In this document: positions 21,602 through 34,400 of the stretch, piece after piece | Position numbering within the stretch: position 1 is the first letter of the stretch | Layout: each line of letters begins with the position of its first letter | The notes under the pieces: model-generated | What the model saw: the letters and a program-made list of their open reading frames with translations, nothing else | What the model was told of the DNA's origin: nothing | Database searches by the model: none | Assembly (NCBI GenBank): GCA_910589415.1 | Contig: OU342637.1 | Coordinates: forward strand, 29,356,162-29,420,161 | DNA length: 64,000 nt | Origin: Malachius bipustulatus | Lineage: Eukaryota > Arthropoda > Insecta > Coleoptera > Melyridae | Direction of reading: 5' to 3' | Translations under genes and position numbers: made by a program

Positions 21602-24600
21602 CTGAAAATTAAAATGCAATTATTCATATTTTTTATTTAACAAGCACCTATCAGTGAACTGAAGAGAACTAAACATAAAATGAATACCTACATTAAAAAT
21701 TAAACTAAATATTTTTAAATTAAGCTGCCGTATTTTTTTACAGAAAGAAACTTGCTCTAAAGTTATTTTAAACAAAAAAATCTGAATAAGATAAAAAAAT
21801 GAATCGCTTATTAGACTTTTTTTTCTTAGTCTCCTTTTTTTCCCTTTTTCCTTAGACTAAGAAAAATCAAATGTTTGGACGCGCAAAATTTGGTAACTTT
21901 CACAATTTTTGTTCATTCATCGTTCAATAATATTCAGAGATTCACCGAATATTATTTAATTTATTATTGCACATTTGTAGACATTCAAGTGTTGATAATA
22001 ATCATTACCTAATCATTAAAATGCAAACTCTTCTCACATTACATACAAGTAATTTGACTCTTTGGACGCTCTTAATTACAAGACTCATAGACCTGTCAAA
22101 GGATGAAAAGTGACTGTCTTAAAAAATAGGACCTTCAGTTAAAGTGTCTTCACAAACATGGACAGTTTTGGCTCTACCTGTTTTACATGGAACAGTCACC
22201 CATCCTAATTCAAGTCATACATGCGTCTTGCTTAACTTCAAAATGCAGTTTGACTAGCTCTCAAAAATTTTCGCTATAGAACCTGATAGAACCTTATTGT
22301 GACCCATTAAAATTAAATAGTAAAATAGGTACGATTATCTACATTTTTCGAAAAAAAAAAAAAAAAACTCAAAAATTTACTCACGTGTAAAAACTTGTAG
22401 CATCCACCCTGAATAATTGATAACCACAATCCGCAGCCACGCCTCTGGACGCATCCAGCAACTTTGTAGCCAATCCTTTACCCCGATCTTCTCTTCTGAT
22501 GAATAGTTGAGAAGCTTCAAATATCTTTGGAACTCCGTAATGCTTCCAGAGGTTTGGGGCCCTCTGAATGTGAGCGTAGAAATGGTAGAGGGCTTTCATC
22601 TTCGGACAAACCATAGTTGCGCCTATTTTGTCTCTCAAATCTGGGTCCCAAGGATTTGCGGTTTCATTGACGCATGCGCCTACAATAGTTCCATTGTATT
22701 TGCATTTAGCTACCAAACTAACACCTTCCTGTAATTTTAGAAAAGATCATTCGGTTAATTTATTAAGATGAGAGATGAGAGTCGGAGTGGACCAACATTT
22801 TTGAACGTTTATAAATGAAAGAGCCGAAGATATGAAGCAAACAATTACAAAAAAAAAGAAAAAAATTTCCATTATGCTTGCATCTATCTTCATGAGAAAT
22901 AAATCACTTAATTATTGTAATAATTAGAAATCTGACTTCAACTGAAATGATGAGTGATTCCGGGTTGCTTGCCGTGATCGTTATAAATTTTCCCCAAAAG
23001 TTACATCCCTACTCGTCTCTAAAAACTACCTGGACAACTTGAACATAATATTTTCAAATATATCAAGATAGCATCATCGGTGAGACCGACCGTTGCGAGG
23101 ACGGATAAAGTGAGTGGGGGAGGTATGACGTCAATATACATGGTCATAATGGTGATCATTAAGAAACTTTGAGCCCTCGTTTTTTCAATATGCAGATAAT
23201 ATTTCTGCTCAATTTTGGAAAAAGGCGAAATGCGAAATGCATTTTCTTGTGCTATAATTGTATGGCTGAGGTTATTTTCGATCTTAATTCAACACAAATT
23301 TTCATAAGAAAGGCTAGATCGAAGAATCTTGAACATTAGTATTAGAAAAGAAAAATAATAACCTCTAAAGATTTTAAGGTACTCTCTTCGACGCAGCTAT
23401 TTGGTCTGATTCCTAAAGCAAGTACTGTCGGCTCATCGTTATAGTAGGCCCTCCACATCAGTTCCAGTACATTCTGGTAGTCCTCCTGTTTAGCTCTTAG
23501 GATGCAGTAGTCTGCTGAACGATCTTTTTTCTGTAATAAACAAAAGAATTTACTGTTGAAAAATTTATAAATAAATCTTGAAAACATTATAATATTAGAT
23601 TTACGTTTATATTACAGCAATAGTGCTATAATGAAGCTTATTACAGCACTAGTGCCTTAATTGCAACAAGTTTTGGACTTGTTGTTTGAATTTACCAATA
23701 ATTAGAATTTTGTATAAGTAAATTGAACGCATTTATTTAAAAAAAAGAAACTGTTTTTTGAGGTTTTATAATAGGTGATGAAATATCGTGGGGGAGTGAC
23801 AATGAAACATTTGAGCATGACTGTAATAATAAAGGACTGCATTAAAGAGTTTTGAGATGACAAAAATACAACTACAAATAGAAAAATAAGTGTACACGTA
23901 CACATTAAGTTGGATTAAAACTTGACGACTGATGGGAGGCTATTTGCTGGGCTCTTATCTTAATTGTACAGTGGCATTAGTAAGTGAAGTACATTAGGAA
24001 AGTTCACTGCTTCTTAGAGCTAATAAAGGACCAGTTGAACAGACTAGAGGTGCACTATTATGTCACTCCCTAAGGTTTTTAATAAATCCTCTATGTCTCT
24101 ATTTTATATACTAAACTTCTAGTGTTAAATGGTTTTCTCTCAAAACTCTGGAGTTATAAAATTTTCAACCAAGCTGTAATAATTTAACCATCATTGCTAC
24201 TTCATAATCTTCTTATTATTAAATAAATTAATTAAATTAAAAATGAAAATCTCTTATTACGTTAAGAAAAATATAACTCTTAATTATAAAAAAAATGGCT
24301 GAAATAATTTTTTTTTCAAAAGTGAAAAAAAAATTCACTTTTTTCAGGGTGTTTTTCAGTGAATTAAAGTGCGCATAGTAGCGTAAATCCAAGTAAGTAG
24401 GACTAGAGTGTCAGTCACGCTACTTGGTAAATAAAATCCAGGATTTATTGACGATTTTGATGGAGAAAAAATTATAGTACTGCCAGTTTATGGCACTAGA
24501 AAATTTACGATGCCTATTTAGCGTATCACGGATTCGATATTTATGTTGCATTTTCAAGAAAAAATTTATAGCTGCAGTAATTAAGTATTTTGAATATTTC

Positions 24601-25212
24601 ATTTTTTCTATTGCACGTCCGCCTTCGCCCGTCCAATTTAACGATGTATTAGGTCTTGAATACTTTACCAATACCTTGGTGTGAACATAAAATTCCACAG
24701 AAAAATATGAAACTTCGTAATAGTACCCACCCACGATATTGTTGTATTCAGTTTCTATTGAAGGAGATTAAACACCTTTATGTAGATGGCCGCTAACGAT
24801 GTCTGCCGAGTTGTGGTAAAACCCTAAAACCTTTGACCATAACCATGTAACGATAAAGTCTAAAGGGAAGCCAGACTTCAAAGTGCATTTATTTTCAACC
24901 ACGGATTAACAGACTAGAATTATTTCTTAATTTTACTGAAACATAGGTATAATGAAAACCAAGCAACTTTCGCTTCTTTTTTTATTTTTTTTTCGTAGAT
25001 CATTCTTGAAACTCCTTCTTTTTAACAACTCCAATATTTAAATTTGAGTTACCTAATTAATTACCAAAGTGCTACGTCCTAAATGATCAAATCTACACAC
25101 AAAAAATACTTACCTGTGCATTTGATGACTTATTTCTGGCTATTAGTGTAGTGAAATTTGTTGAACTATTGCAGATTATTTTTGGGAATGATTTTGCAAA
25201 ATATGAGGCCAT
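21445..25212 (-). CDS. Arylalkylamine N-acetyltransferase-like GNAT enzyme (4 exons, 255 aa)
   Basis: Exons on the - strand: 25212-25114, 23530-23363, 22728-22385, 21601-21445; all introns are GT/AG and phases match (768 nt with TAA). GNAT enzymes move acetyl from acetyl-CoA to an amine. Motif A is visible as QLFIRREDRGKGLATKLL (residues 163-180), with the RGKG pyrophosphate loop. LFRVDATSFYTAKICERLKM (194-213) matches the C-terminal acetyl-CoA/aaNAT signature. RAKQEDYQNVLELMWRAYYN is the usual N-terminal substrate helix. Insect AANATs acetylate dopamine, octopamine or serotonin; many paralogues have other substrates, so the substrate is not certain. Residues 1-33 lack acidic residues and contain Lys, Arg, Ser and Asn, so a mitochondrial presequence or simply a longer N-terminus is possible. 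Confidence 0.9.
21602..22384 (-). other. Intron 3 of the AANAT-like gene
   Basis: 783 bp, AT-rich. Contains a short inverted pair around TTTTTCTTAGTCT/AGACTAAGAAAAA (21823-21868). Nothing else supported. Confidence 0.6.
22385..22728 (-). CDS. AANAT-like exon 3 (acetyl-CoA site)
   Basis: Acceptor AAAATTACAG, donor GTGAGT. Encodes the central beta strands and motif A with RGKG; ends in phase 2. Confidence 0.9.
22729..23362 (-). other. Intron 2 of the AANAT-like gene
   Basis: 634 bp, no recognisable coding or repeat structure beyond A-rich runs. Confidence 0.6.
23363..23530 (-). CDS. AANAT-like exon 2
   Basis: Acceptor TTTATTACAG, donor GTTATT (non-optimal) after TTAGAG; 56 codons, phase 0 at both ends. 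Encodes ADYCILRAKQEDYQNVLELM through VEESTLKSLE. Confidence 0.85.
23531..25113 (-). other. Intron 1 of the AANAT-like gene
   Basis: 1.6 kb, AT-rich. A short hairpin lies at 24317-24344 (AAAAGTGAA/TTCACTTTT). Frames at 23702-23905 and 24420-24734 resemble no protein. Confidence 0.55.
25114..25212 (-). CDS. AANAT-like exon 1
   Basis: ATG at 25212-25210; donor GTAAGT after CAG at 25114; 33 codons, phase 0. Acidic-free, so possibly a targeting peptide. The start is the only ATG in this exon frame. Confidence 0.75.
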
Positions 25213-25429
25213 GATTCCACTGGAAATTTTATTGCGACATGATATAAATACGAAATTTATCTGGATGATGGAATTTTGAAGTTCACATTATTTATTACAA
25301 TATTTAGCATTATTGTTGTTGTCTAAGTTATTTATGTCAAACCAATTTTTAATCGTTCTGGATAAAACAAAGCAAAACTACCTTGTTGTTGAGCTTTTTT
25401 TTCAGTCGTCCAGCTTTTTAGGACGCTCT

Positions 25430-25600
25430 TCCCGAAAATGTGGTTTTAGATCTTCGAAAGTGCGGCCAAGGGGTCCGAAAATGGTTTAATACGCTCAAAA
25501 ATTGGAAAATATTCCCCAAAATGGGAGTTTCGCGAAAAATTGAAACCGTTGCGAATTCCGAGATGCAGTTTGCCGAATGCCAAAGTGGATCAAGACACAA
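25430..25600. repeat. Diverged satellite unit in inverted orientation
   Basis: Reading the reverse complement gives the same order of blocks as the adjacent satellite (CGGAATTCGCAA, TTTTCGCG, CCCATTTT, then the GTGC-type segment), with many substitutions. It sits head to head with the array that follows. Confidence 0.5.
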
Positions 25601-25687
25601 AGAAAGAAGGTCCCTTTAACCGCCCGTCTATCGCTATAGCATAATTTTGGCATGCGTCTATCTCTATTCTAGACGTTGTAAATTAAA

Positions 25688-26985
25688 GAAGGCAGGGAAA
25701 TAAAAATTATTGTTTTGCACCAAAACTATGAGAAAAAGACGGGTGATACTGAAGAGTTTGTTTTATAGACTTCTTGACTTCGCACACCAGACTCCGAAAT
25801 TCGCAAAGCTTTTATAGATTTCACGCCATTTTTTGGGTCACTTCTCCCATTTTTGGATCACTTTGACGCGCTTGCAGGGAACGAAACCTGAGTCTAGGAA
25901 AGAACACCGACAAAACATAGAGTCCCCCTAACTATGAGAAAAAGGCGGGTGGTACTGAGAAATTTGTTTTATAGAGTTCTTAATGCCGTACACCAGACTC
26001 CGAAATACGCAAAGCTTTTATAGATTTTCCGCAAAAACACATTTTTTGGGACATTTATACCATTTTTGGCACACTTTTGCAGCGAAAAAAAAACCTTTGT
26101 TTAAGAAAGCACACCGTCAAAACAAACAGTCCCCCTATTTTTTCTCGGACGATCGTTCTATTATTGGCGTTTGGGGTTGAAACTAAAAGACGACAGGGAA
26201 CAAAAATTCCTCTTTTGCACCAAAACTACCAGAAAAAGACAGGTGGTACCGAGTTCTTGATGCCACACAACACACTCCGAAATTCGCAACGCTTTTGTAG
26301 ATTTTTCGCAAAAACCCGTTTTTTGGGACCATTTCTCCCATTTTTGGACCACTTTGACACACTGCAGCGGACAAAAACTTGAGTTTAGGAAAGAACACCG
26401 TCAAAACATACAGTCCCCCCCCATTGATTCTTTCGACGATCGTTCTATTTATATGTAAAGGGGTTGAAAATGAAAAAAGGCAGGGAAACAAAAATTCCTG
26501 TTTTGCACCAAAACTATGAGAAAAAAGTTGGGTGGTACTGAGGAATTCATTTTATTTTTGTGACTTCTTGATGTCGCACACCGAGTCCGAAACTCGCAAC
26601 ACTTTTAGAGAATTTCCGCAAAACCCCATTTTTGGGCCATTTCTCCCATTTTTTGGGGCGCGCACTTGCAGCGAACAAAAACCTGAGTTCGGGGAAGAAC
26701 ACCTTCAGAAAAAGTTCCCCTACTTTTTTTTTCGGTGATCGTTCTATTTTTATAGGGGTTGAAAATAAAAAAAGGCAGGGAAACAAAAATACCTGTTTTC
26801 CTCCAAAACTGTATGAGAAAAAGACGGGTGATAGTGAGGACTTTGTTTTATAGACTTTTTGATGCCGCCCACCGCAACGTTTTTAGAGATTTTCCGCAAA
26901 AACCCATTTTTGGGCCACTTGCGGCTACAAAAACCTGAGTTTAGGAAAGAATACCGCCAAAACATACAGTACCCCTATTTTTTTG
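25688..26985 (+). repeat. Degenerate tandem satellite, unit about 290 bp
   Basis: Five copies, marked by ACTATGAGAAAAAG-type blocks at about 25727, 25930, 26225, 26510 and 26808. Each is followed by GATGCCGCACACC, CCGAAATTCGCAA, CGCAAAAACCCATTTTT, CCATTTTTGG, AACAAAAACCTGAG, AACATACAGTCCCCC and CGATCGTTCTATT. Spacing is about 292, 285 and 296 bp for complete units; the first unit lacks about 80 bp and the last is truncated. Reading frames inside are by-products of the repeat. Confidence 0.8.
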
Positions 26986-27564
26986 GACTATAACAGTTTA
27001 TAGTATGTAAAGATTTAGCTAGAACTAATGAAACTAATTAATATTTCTTCTGAACAACAACCACTTCAGACGGTCTGGTGATGACACAAACACTATTGAC
27101 ATCGTTCGCTTTTATTAAAGCTCATCAGTCTGCCATAACAAGCAATAATTACAATATGACATTAGTGCCAAAAATTAGAAACCCTGGCATTGTTTCTGTG
27201 TGTCTAATAATTATAAAGTGAATTACTTTGTGATACAAACGCTCTAAGACTCCAGGCCATGTAACCGATAAATTAACTCAGTCAAAAAACTAAACTTGAA
27301 CTCGAATCGCGTATCGTTAATCTATTAACTTCTAATAATCTAAATTCAAACCTAATTACTTAATATTATATCGAGACAAAAAGGACAGAGTAACATGTCT
27401 CTCTTCTTATAGAAAATACCTTCAATTATCAAGTACAAACTCGATTATTTTGGAACAATAAACAATAAGAAGATTCTTACGTATCAACTAGAAACTCTAC
27501 AAAATACTGTCATTAGATTTGCGCTAGAATTACACTATTAACAACTAAATGCAGATTCGATAAC
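26986..27564. other. Non-coding gap
   Basis: AT-rich, nothing recognised. Confidence 0.4.
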
Positions 27565-27735
27565 ATGAACCGTGTTGTTTTTACTCCAACAATACCTATT
27601 GAAATGTGTTCGCCACCTGGGCGTTTGCCAATACCAGAAGTTAATACGTCTTTTGCCACATATCCCAAAGCAGAAATTAATTGCAATCATCTGCAGCAAC
27701 TACTGGGTAATAATTTAATTGAACAACGATTTTAG
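27565..27735 (+). pseudogene. Possible 5' fragment of a LINE ORF1
   Basis: 56-codon frame rich in Pro and Asn (MNRVVFTPTIPIEMC start), followed at about 27751 by a Gln/Glu-rich, coiled-coil-like short frame (QNQKQEQNLQES). Position upstream of the reverse-transcriptase remnant fits a decayed LINE; the identity is only suggested by context. Confidence 0.2.
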
Positions 27736-28459
27736 ACTAATTTATAATAATGCCACAAAATCAGAAGCAGGAACAGAATCTACAAGAATCAATCCGGGCT
27801 ATGAAATTAGAATTTAGTTTCATCAAAACATGAACAGAGATCACTAGCATTAGAGAATCATTGAACCTGCAGATACGACAAAAAGTCAACATATTGACGT
27901 CTATTGCTAGCAGTAGATTCAGTTAATGCTCTCCAAGAGACAATATAGCCCTTCACCCAAATTCTGACACAAATCAAGAAGGAATAAACCCATTAAGGTC
28001 CTATGGGTACAATTATCACCGGAAAATGCGGAAATGAAGACGATAAAGGTGCAGTCAGAGACACAGATACATTAAAATATCCTTAATATGTCTTAATTTC
28101 GTTTCAAAATTAGATCCAGGTATACCTCTGATACTAATTTATTGCCATGCGACTCACTTCACTTTCACGAAAGACTTGGACGATACCGATTAGAGAGTTT
28201 GATAGAGTTTACTGACAGAAGATTAATTTTATTCTTCACCATGATGTGACATGTATTAACTCCGTAATTATGATCTTAAATTAAAGTGATGATGAAGGGC
28301 TCATTCTCAAACAGCAGGTTACATATTAATGGCGTACCTCAGGGTGCTGTACGGGGATCTTCTCTTTTTCCTCTTTAGATCTTGCGCCTTTTTTTGAAGA
28401 TTTTCCTTTTATGCTGATGTAAATAATGTATTTAGACAGCATATCTAAATTACTTCAAT

Positions 28460-29120
28460 ATATAAATAATCAAAGCCATTAGAAATCTAATAACGTATCC
28501 ATTAACCAGTCTTATCAACCAATCAATAACGGCTGGTTTATTCCCTTCGGTGTTGAAAATTACCAGCACTATTCCTATCTTTAAGAACAAAGGATCGATT
28601 GAGAGTTGTTATGCATCGCTACCGCTCTTTATCGATACTTACTATACTGTCCAAGGTGTTCGATGCTGTTCTGAAGGATCAGATGATGAGGGTGGGTTGT
28701 TTCTTCCTTGTCAGTTTGGTCTTCGAACTAGAAAGTCCACAACGCTTCATCTAATAAATCATCTTAGGCACATACGCCTCATTTTATGACCTTACCAAGG
28801 CATTCGATTGCATGTCCCAAAGCATAAGTGTTATCTAAATTAAATGCTTCAATACTTTTCTTAAGGGGTGTTTATCTGGACCGAGAAGCTTCCTGCATGG
28901 GGTCCCATAAGGCTATGTGCTCTGACCAATTCTGTTTTTGGTGTATAACGAACGACATACCTAGGTTCCATCCGGATGTTGGTCTGATACTCTTCGCTGA
29001 TGATACTACTAAATATTTCAGATACACAGATCATCAACAGATATCAAGGATGCTGTTTGGACTGTGCAGTCGAGGGCTACTAGCTGATTCTTTGGTAACA
29101 AGCTAAGCCTAAATTCCTCT
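28460..29120 (+). pseudogene. Decayed LINE (Jockey-like) reverse transcriptase
   Basis: Across shifting frames the order of non-LTR RT blocks is readable: a segment like INQSITAGLFPSVLKI with IPIFKNKGS, then FLPCQFGLRTRKSTTLHLI, a broken AFDCMS-type block, and the active-site region GLILFADDTT. Several frameshifts and deletions exclude function. Jockey or a related clade is likely from these spacings. Confidence 0.7.
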
Positions 29121-29229
29121 AAACCCAAAATCTGAAGTTCAGCCTTCGAAATATCACACCCCAGCTTACAACATCTAAATCTGTTAAATTTCTGGAGACG
29201 CATCTGGACTCCAAGCTGACGCGGGGCGA

Positions 29230-29660
29230 TCAGATGATGGACTATTTTGAGGGTGGGTTGTTTCTTCCTTATGAAGCTTGGTCCTCGCACCAGAAAGTCC
29301 ACAACGCTTGATATGAATCATCTATTAAAGCAAATAACTGAAAATTTTTAAGAGGGGCTTGATATCATACGCTTCATTTTATGACCTCATCAAGACATTC
29401 GATTGTATATCCCACAGCATCCTCTTGAAGAAGCTCGAGCGTTATAGGTTTTCGGCGAGTGAACCTTTTGGAGTGTTATCTAAATGATAGGCTTAAATAC
29501 GCTGACTAGCTGATTTTCTGGTAACAATCTAAGTCTAAATGTCTCTAAGCCCAAAATCTCAACTTCAGCCTTCGAAATAGCACACCCCTGCTTCGAACAT
29601 CTAGATCCATTAAATTTCTAAGGTTGCATCTGGACACGAAGCTGACATGGGAGGAGCATA
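29230..29660 (+). pseudogene. Second, partial copy of the same LINE RT segment
   Basis: GGGTGGGTTGTTTCTTCCTT with AGAAAGTCCACAACGCTT (29255-29310) repeats 28690-28745. CATTTTATGACC plus ACATTCGATTG repeats 28780-28810. CCCAAAATCTCAACTTCAGC repeats 29125-29145. Intervals between blocks differ, so one copy has suffered extra deletions. Confidence 0.6.
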
Positions 29661-29769
29661 CCGCTCTCTTGCTTTTCAAACTGGCCAGTTTATTTGCTAC
29701 GTACCTTACCAGAGTTGTCATGACATGTGTATTTCTGTCCTAAGTAATTCGGTTCATGCTGCTAAGGTC

Positions 29770-31151
29770 TTTGGTGTCTAGCGGAAATGTGTTCGAGTAA
29801 TCGTGATTTGGTTATCATGACTGCTGAGAATCGATGGTTTGATTCCAGTTTACTGTGTTGTGTTTAAGATGTGTTTTTATTTATGACATTTAAATGTATT
29901 ATAGTCTTTATCGAGTGTTTGCATATAGTATTTCGATATTTCACTCATTCTTATGTCCAATAATTTTTACGAATTAAATGTGTTGTAACATCACTAAATT
30001 ATTATTATCATTTCGTGGCTGGTTTGGTGTTTTTTTTGACACATATAGATGTAGTAGAGTCGCAGACAGGTAATCAGAATTTTAGCTATTAGGTTTCGTC
30101 AGTTTGCAATTCGACCTTGAACTAAGGAGCTTAAGCGATGTCTGCTGGTGAAAACTTATCCTATGCGTCACCAGTGAAGATAATAGTCCTTTTTATTGGT
30201 TGTTCATCGCATCATAAATTCTGACTTCGTTCACACATTTCGGTTCTCGCAGATTTTAGGGACAGAAGATGCTTGCGTTGGAATAACTCTGTCTTCAATA
30301 CACATGTCACACCTGTTTAATACCTCTAATACTACCACAGGTAAAAAATTAGCATTCCTTCCTTTGATAGGTGAAATACTCTCTCTCACTGTGATTACAT
30401 CTACAGTTTGTTGTTTGAAGGACTAATACAGCATGAGTTACACTGTGATTAAAGCATCTGACCTGCTAAAACATTACATAATGAGAAAAAAAAAACATAC
30501 TGCAGGCACTTTTAATAATTTGTATTTTTTATTGAGATTGCTCCCCCAATCATGATATTAGATTTGATTTAATGAAAATTATATTCAGTTAGATTTACGT
30601 TCATAAATATTTATTCAATGAGGAAACCGATCTAATTAGAATCGAGGATATAATTTTAATTAGAATTATCTGCTCCATTTCACAATTCTATTTGCAAAAA
30701 AATAAATCGATGCTTAAACGATTATTACCCAAAATTCCTACACCAGACGAATTCTAATAAAATTGCACAAAGTTATTTCATTAACTCGCGTTCTGAATTA
30801 ATTCGCGGTGTAACCACAGCTGTAATTTAACAATAGAAGAAAATTGACCGTGCAATTACCTAATGTACGTTGTGAATAGATTAAAATTATATTAAATCTT
30901 TACCGTCATTATCGTCATACCAATATTTTCATGTAGTGAAAATCTAAAGACGCATTTACAAACAGCAGGCCAGAAGTGCATATATTTGACGTTACCATAA
31001 ACCATAAACGCTACACATCCAGTTATAAAATTATCATAAACCACAATGTTATTACATCGAAATAAAAAGCTTAACCAGATTGTGTAACTTATCCAAACCG
31101 CTGTGAACAAAATCTTCCCTACCAGACATCAAAATATCAACACTTAGGTAT
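29770..31151. other. Intergenic, upstream of the acidic/His-rich gene
   Basis: May include the LINE tail (to about 30010). A frame at 30196-30426 resembles no protein. Otherwise AT-rich. Confidence 0.4.
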
Positions 31152-31158
31152 TATAAAA
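31152..31158 (+). promoter_or_regulatory. Candidate TATA box of the five-exon gene
   Basis: TATAAAA 112 bp before the ATG at 31270; a start near 31180 would give a 5' UTR of about 90 bp with no other upstream ATG in frame. Confidence 0.45.
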
Positions 31159-31269
31159 GAAAGTACCCGCAGAAATCATTCTAGACAAAACAAGACTACC
31201 CAGCGAAAAGGATACTACCGGTGTAACCCTCACAGTGAAAAAATAAGGTGCCAGTGCTAAAAGTTGATC

Positions 31270-31444
31270 ATGTTGTGCAAAGAGGTGTGTGTAATCCTGG
31301 CGTTGCTTTTCGCAACAGCAAGAGGGAAGCCCAGAGGGGATGCATTGATGCTGGACTTGGGGGATGATACAGCTGTTGTCGAGTCGACTGTTAGGGAGAC
31401 GAGGGCAGTAGTGCCTGAACATATTGAAGATCTCCTTAGGCCAG
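31270..31444 (+). CDS. Five-exon gene, exon 1 (signal peptide)
   Basis: ATG at 31270; donor GTTTGT after CCAG at 31445. Encodes the signal peptide and an acidic pro-like segment ending HIEDLLRPG. Confidence 0.75.
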
Positions 31445-34400
31445 GTTTGTTCACTGATGTAAAATTAAGTAGCCTTATTATGGGAGGAGGTTTGGGAGAA
31501 TAATCTTCTAACATCTGCATGATGAACGTTTATGATTCAATTATTAAGAGATTAAGGGGAAATTAAAAGCAACCATTTTTTCTTTCTTGTAAGGTTAATT
31601 GAACCTAAAATTGGTAATTTTGCCTTATCAAAAAATCTATGATGATTTTAAGATAGATGTTCTCGGCTACCCCGCTGCTGGGAACGTAAACATAATTGAG
31701 TTGAATTGAAGTAGATTTGCGGCAACAGTTTAGTAACTAGAAAGATCGCATTAGTAAATTAGATAGTTCGCTTTTCTTAAGATTTTCTTGAAACTCCTCA
31801 TTAATTTTCAAATTTGAAGTGGTCGTGCGTCATGTCATTTTGAATGATTTTTCATAAAAAATTAATAAATTTTATTGTTACCTTTGCACTTTTTTGTTTG
31901 CACTTATTATTACTGTTTGAGGTCTCCTATACAAAAAAGTGACTTTAAAAAAATATCAGTCTACCTCTCTACCTGTGAGCGGACAAAAGACGGGAAACCA
32001 CTGGACCATTTTCATTGGAATGGGGCGAGAAAGTGAAAAGTGATAATGAATGACAAGTCGGATTCCGATAAATTCAAAAGGAGAGAGGGTCGAATAATGA
32101 GCCCCAAAATATCTAAAACGGCACTTTTTACATATTTAGAAGGAATTTTTCAAGGTCATAATTATATATAGGAAACCACGGACCGATTTTTAGGAAGGTG
32201 GGGATTTTTATAAAAGAAACTATTTTTTTCGAAAAATCATTGTGAATATAAACAATTAAGAACCTATTATTATCTTTATAGGTACCTACATGGTTGATAT
32301 TTGATGTCATTAATTATATGTTTAAGTATTTTTTTTAGATTGATGTAATTACCTAAATAAAAAAATTATGAAAATGAGACGATAATTTCCTAGAAAATAC
32401 AAAATGGTCAAGCAAATGGTAGCAGTTTCAGCCGTTCTTCTTTTTTTTTTTCTTTTTTTTATTATTATTTGCAAGGCAGTGGCAGTAGTGAAGCGGTAAT
32501 ATAAAATTGTTACTGGATATTTGAGAGACTATAATTTGAAGCTATACATCGAATTCAAATTCCAAAATACGGCGAAATAGCAAAAAATACATTTCTGCAT
32601 ATGAGAGGTGAATTAAATAGCCGCCCATTATAATTAGCTACATTAAATAGAAATATGTATTATAGAAAAATTAAGGGTTTATTTTATTGTTGCATTAATT
32701 AACGACGAATCAAAAATTGAAAACCGTTTGTTTATAGGAGATGGGGTTCGGAAGTTACGTGGAAATTTTTCGAACATTTCTCGATTTTTATGTTTTATTA
32801 ATAAACCGAATAGAAATATTTCTTCTTTTGGTGAGAGAGGTAGGTAGGTAAGAAAGAACGGGTAGGTATCGCGTATTCAAAAAGTCCAAGTTTCGGACAA
32901 CATGTAGGTAGGTATTAGATTATGTCAGAGGGCAAATTTACCCCACTCAGATAGCAAATATTCCTGCTCTATCTAATTTACGATCTGGAGCTCGGTGCCC
33001 CAGATTGAAACGTTTGCCCTAAAAAGCACATAAATTTTGTGCATTTTTATTTCACATTTACATGGCTAGATCTATCAGTATTGATTTAGTTTACAGTTTG
33101 GAATATATCCCTAAATGTGAAGCAATTTTTCTGAAAGTTCTGTGAGAGTAGGCAAGCAGGACATTTTTTGAGAATGAATTTATATTTTTTGCTTTATATT
33201 CAAAATACTATCCAAAATACAAAGTGTTGCACCCTAACATTTTGCCTTATTTTGATAGGGGATAACTTTACATACTCCCAAGGGATTTTGTTTTCTCAAG
33301 TCTCTTTCCTCTGTTTTTCTGCTAATACATTTTTCTCGTGAGTTTTGATGAGATTTTTTTCTCGCCAACCGATTTTGTAAATTAAAGCCACGTATTGGAA
33401 GCTATAACTTCAAGCAAGAAAATTACAGACAAAATATTCCATGAAAAAATTACTCAAATTTAAATTTCTCTAAAACTCAACTTCTCTCTTAGCTAGCTTT
33501 CATTTTTGAACAATTTAAGAATTTCTTGCTTGCATGAGATGAAAAATGTTGAAACAACAGCCAAATTACATCTGCACGTTTTGAGGAGGAATCAGTGCTT
33601 TTTGTTACCTTACGAAAAATCTAACAAATACTATAAGGCTGAAACGAGCTAGCAATTGTTAGAATTTTCGTAAGGTAATAAAGAGCACCGATTCCTCCTC
33701 AAAACGTGCAGACGTAATTTGGCGGCTGTTCAATATTTTTTGTCTCATGTCAGCAAGAAAATTCTTAAATTATTCACAAACGGAGGCTGGTTGGGGGAAA
33801 AATTGACTAACATTAAATTTCCCTCCAAAAACTTGTTTCAAAAAGATTTTTGATTTGAGTAATTTTTCATGCAATCGTTTATTTTTAATGTTTGTCCTGA
33901 GTCAATTTTCGTTCTTGTATTTTCTTGCCTGAAGTTTTAGCTTCTGGATTCTGGATTCTTAGGAGGGCAGAACAAGTCCACTGCACTGAGGCCATAGGTG
34001 GCTCATTGTGCTTCCTCCTTTTTCTGATGGCCTGACTCCTTAAGCCATCCCAGGCTCAGAAAGTTCTGGACTAGGGCACCTGGTCCAACTATTACCTTCA
34101 ATGTGAGTTTTAAATTTCAAAAATCGTTTGGCGAAGAAAAAATTGATCATTTTGCGAGTAAACAGGTCATTTTGTAAATCAAGGAGTTTTGAACCAGAAA
34201 ATTCAAAGCAACTTGAGGTAAGACATCAAGCTTCAAAATTTGCTCATTAAAACTTACAGGAAAAATTCATTTCTAAAACGGGGGTACGAAAACCGATGAG
34301 TGATTTCTTTCGCATGCCTTCATATATCACCCTATAAAAAAAATGTTTACAACTTTTTTTGAAGTTAGATCCAATAAATCATAAAAATAAAGGAGAAAGT

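Noticed and set aside
25983..26965. Several 60-100 codon frames in both strands
   Set aside because: All lie in the tandem satellite and recur with its period.
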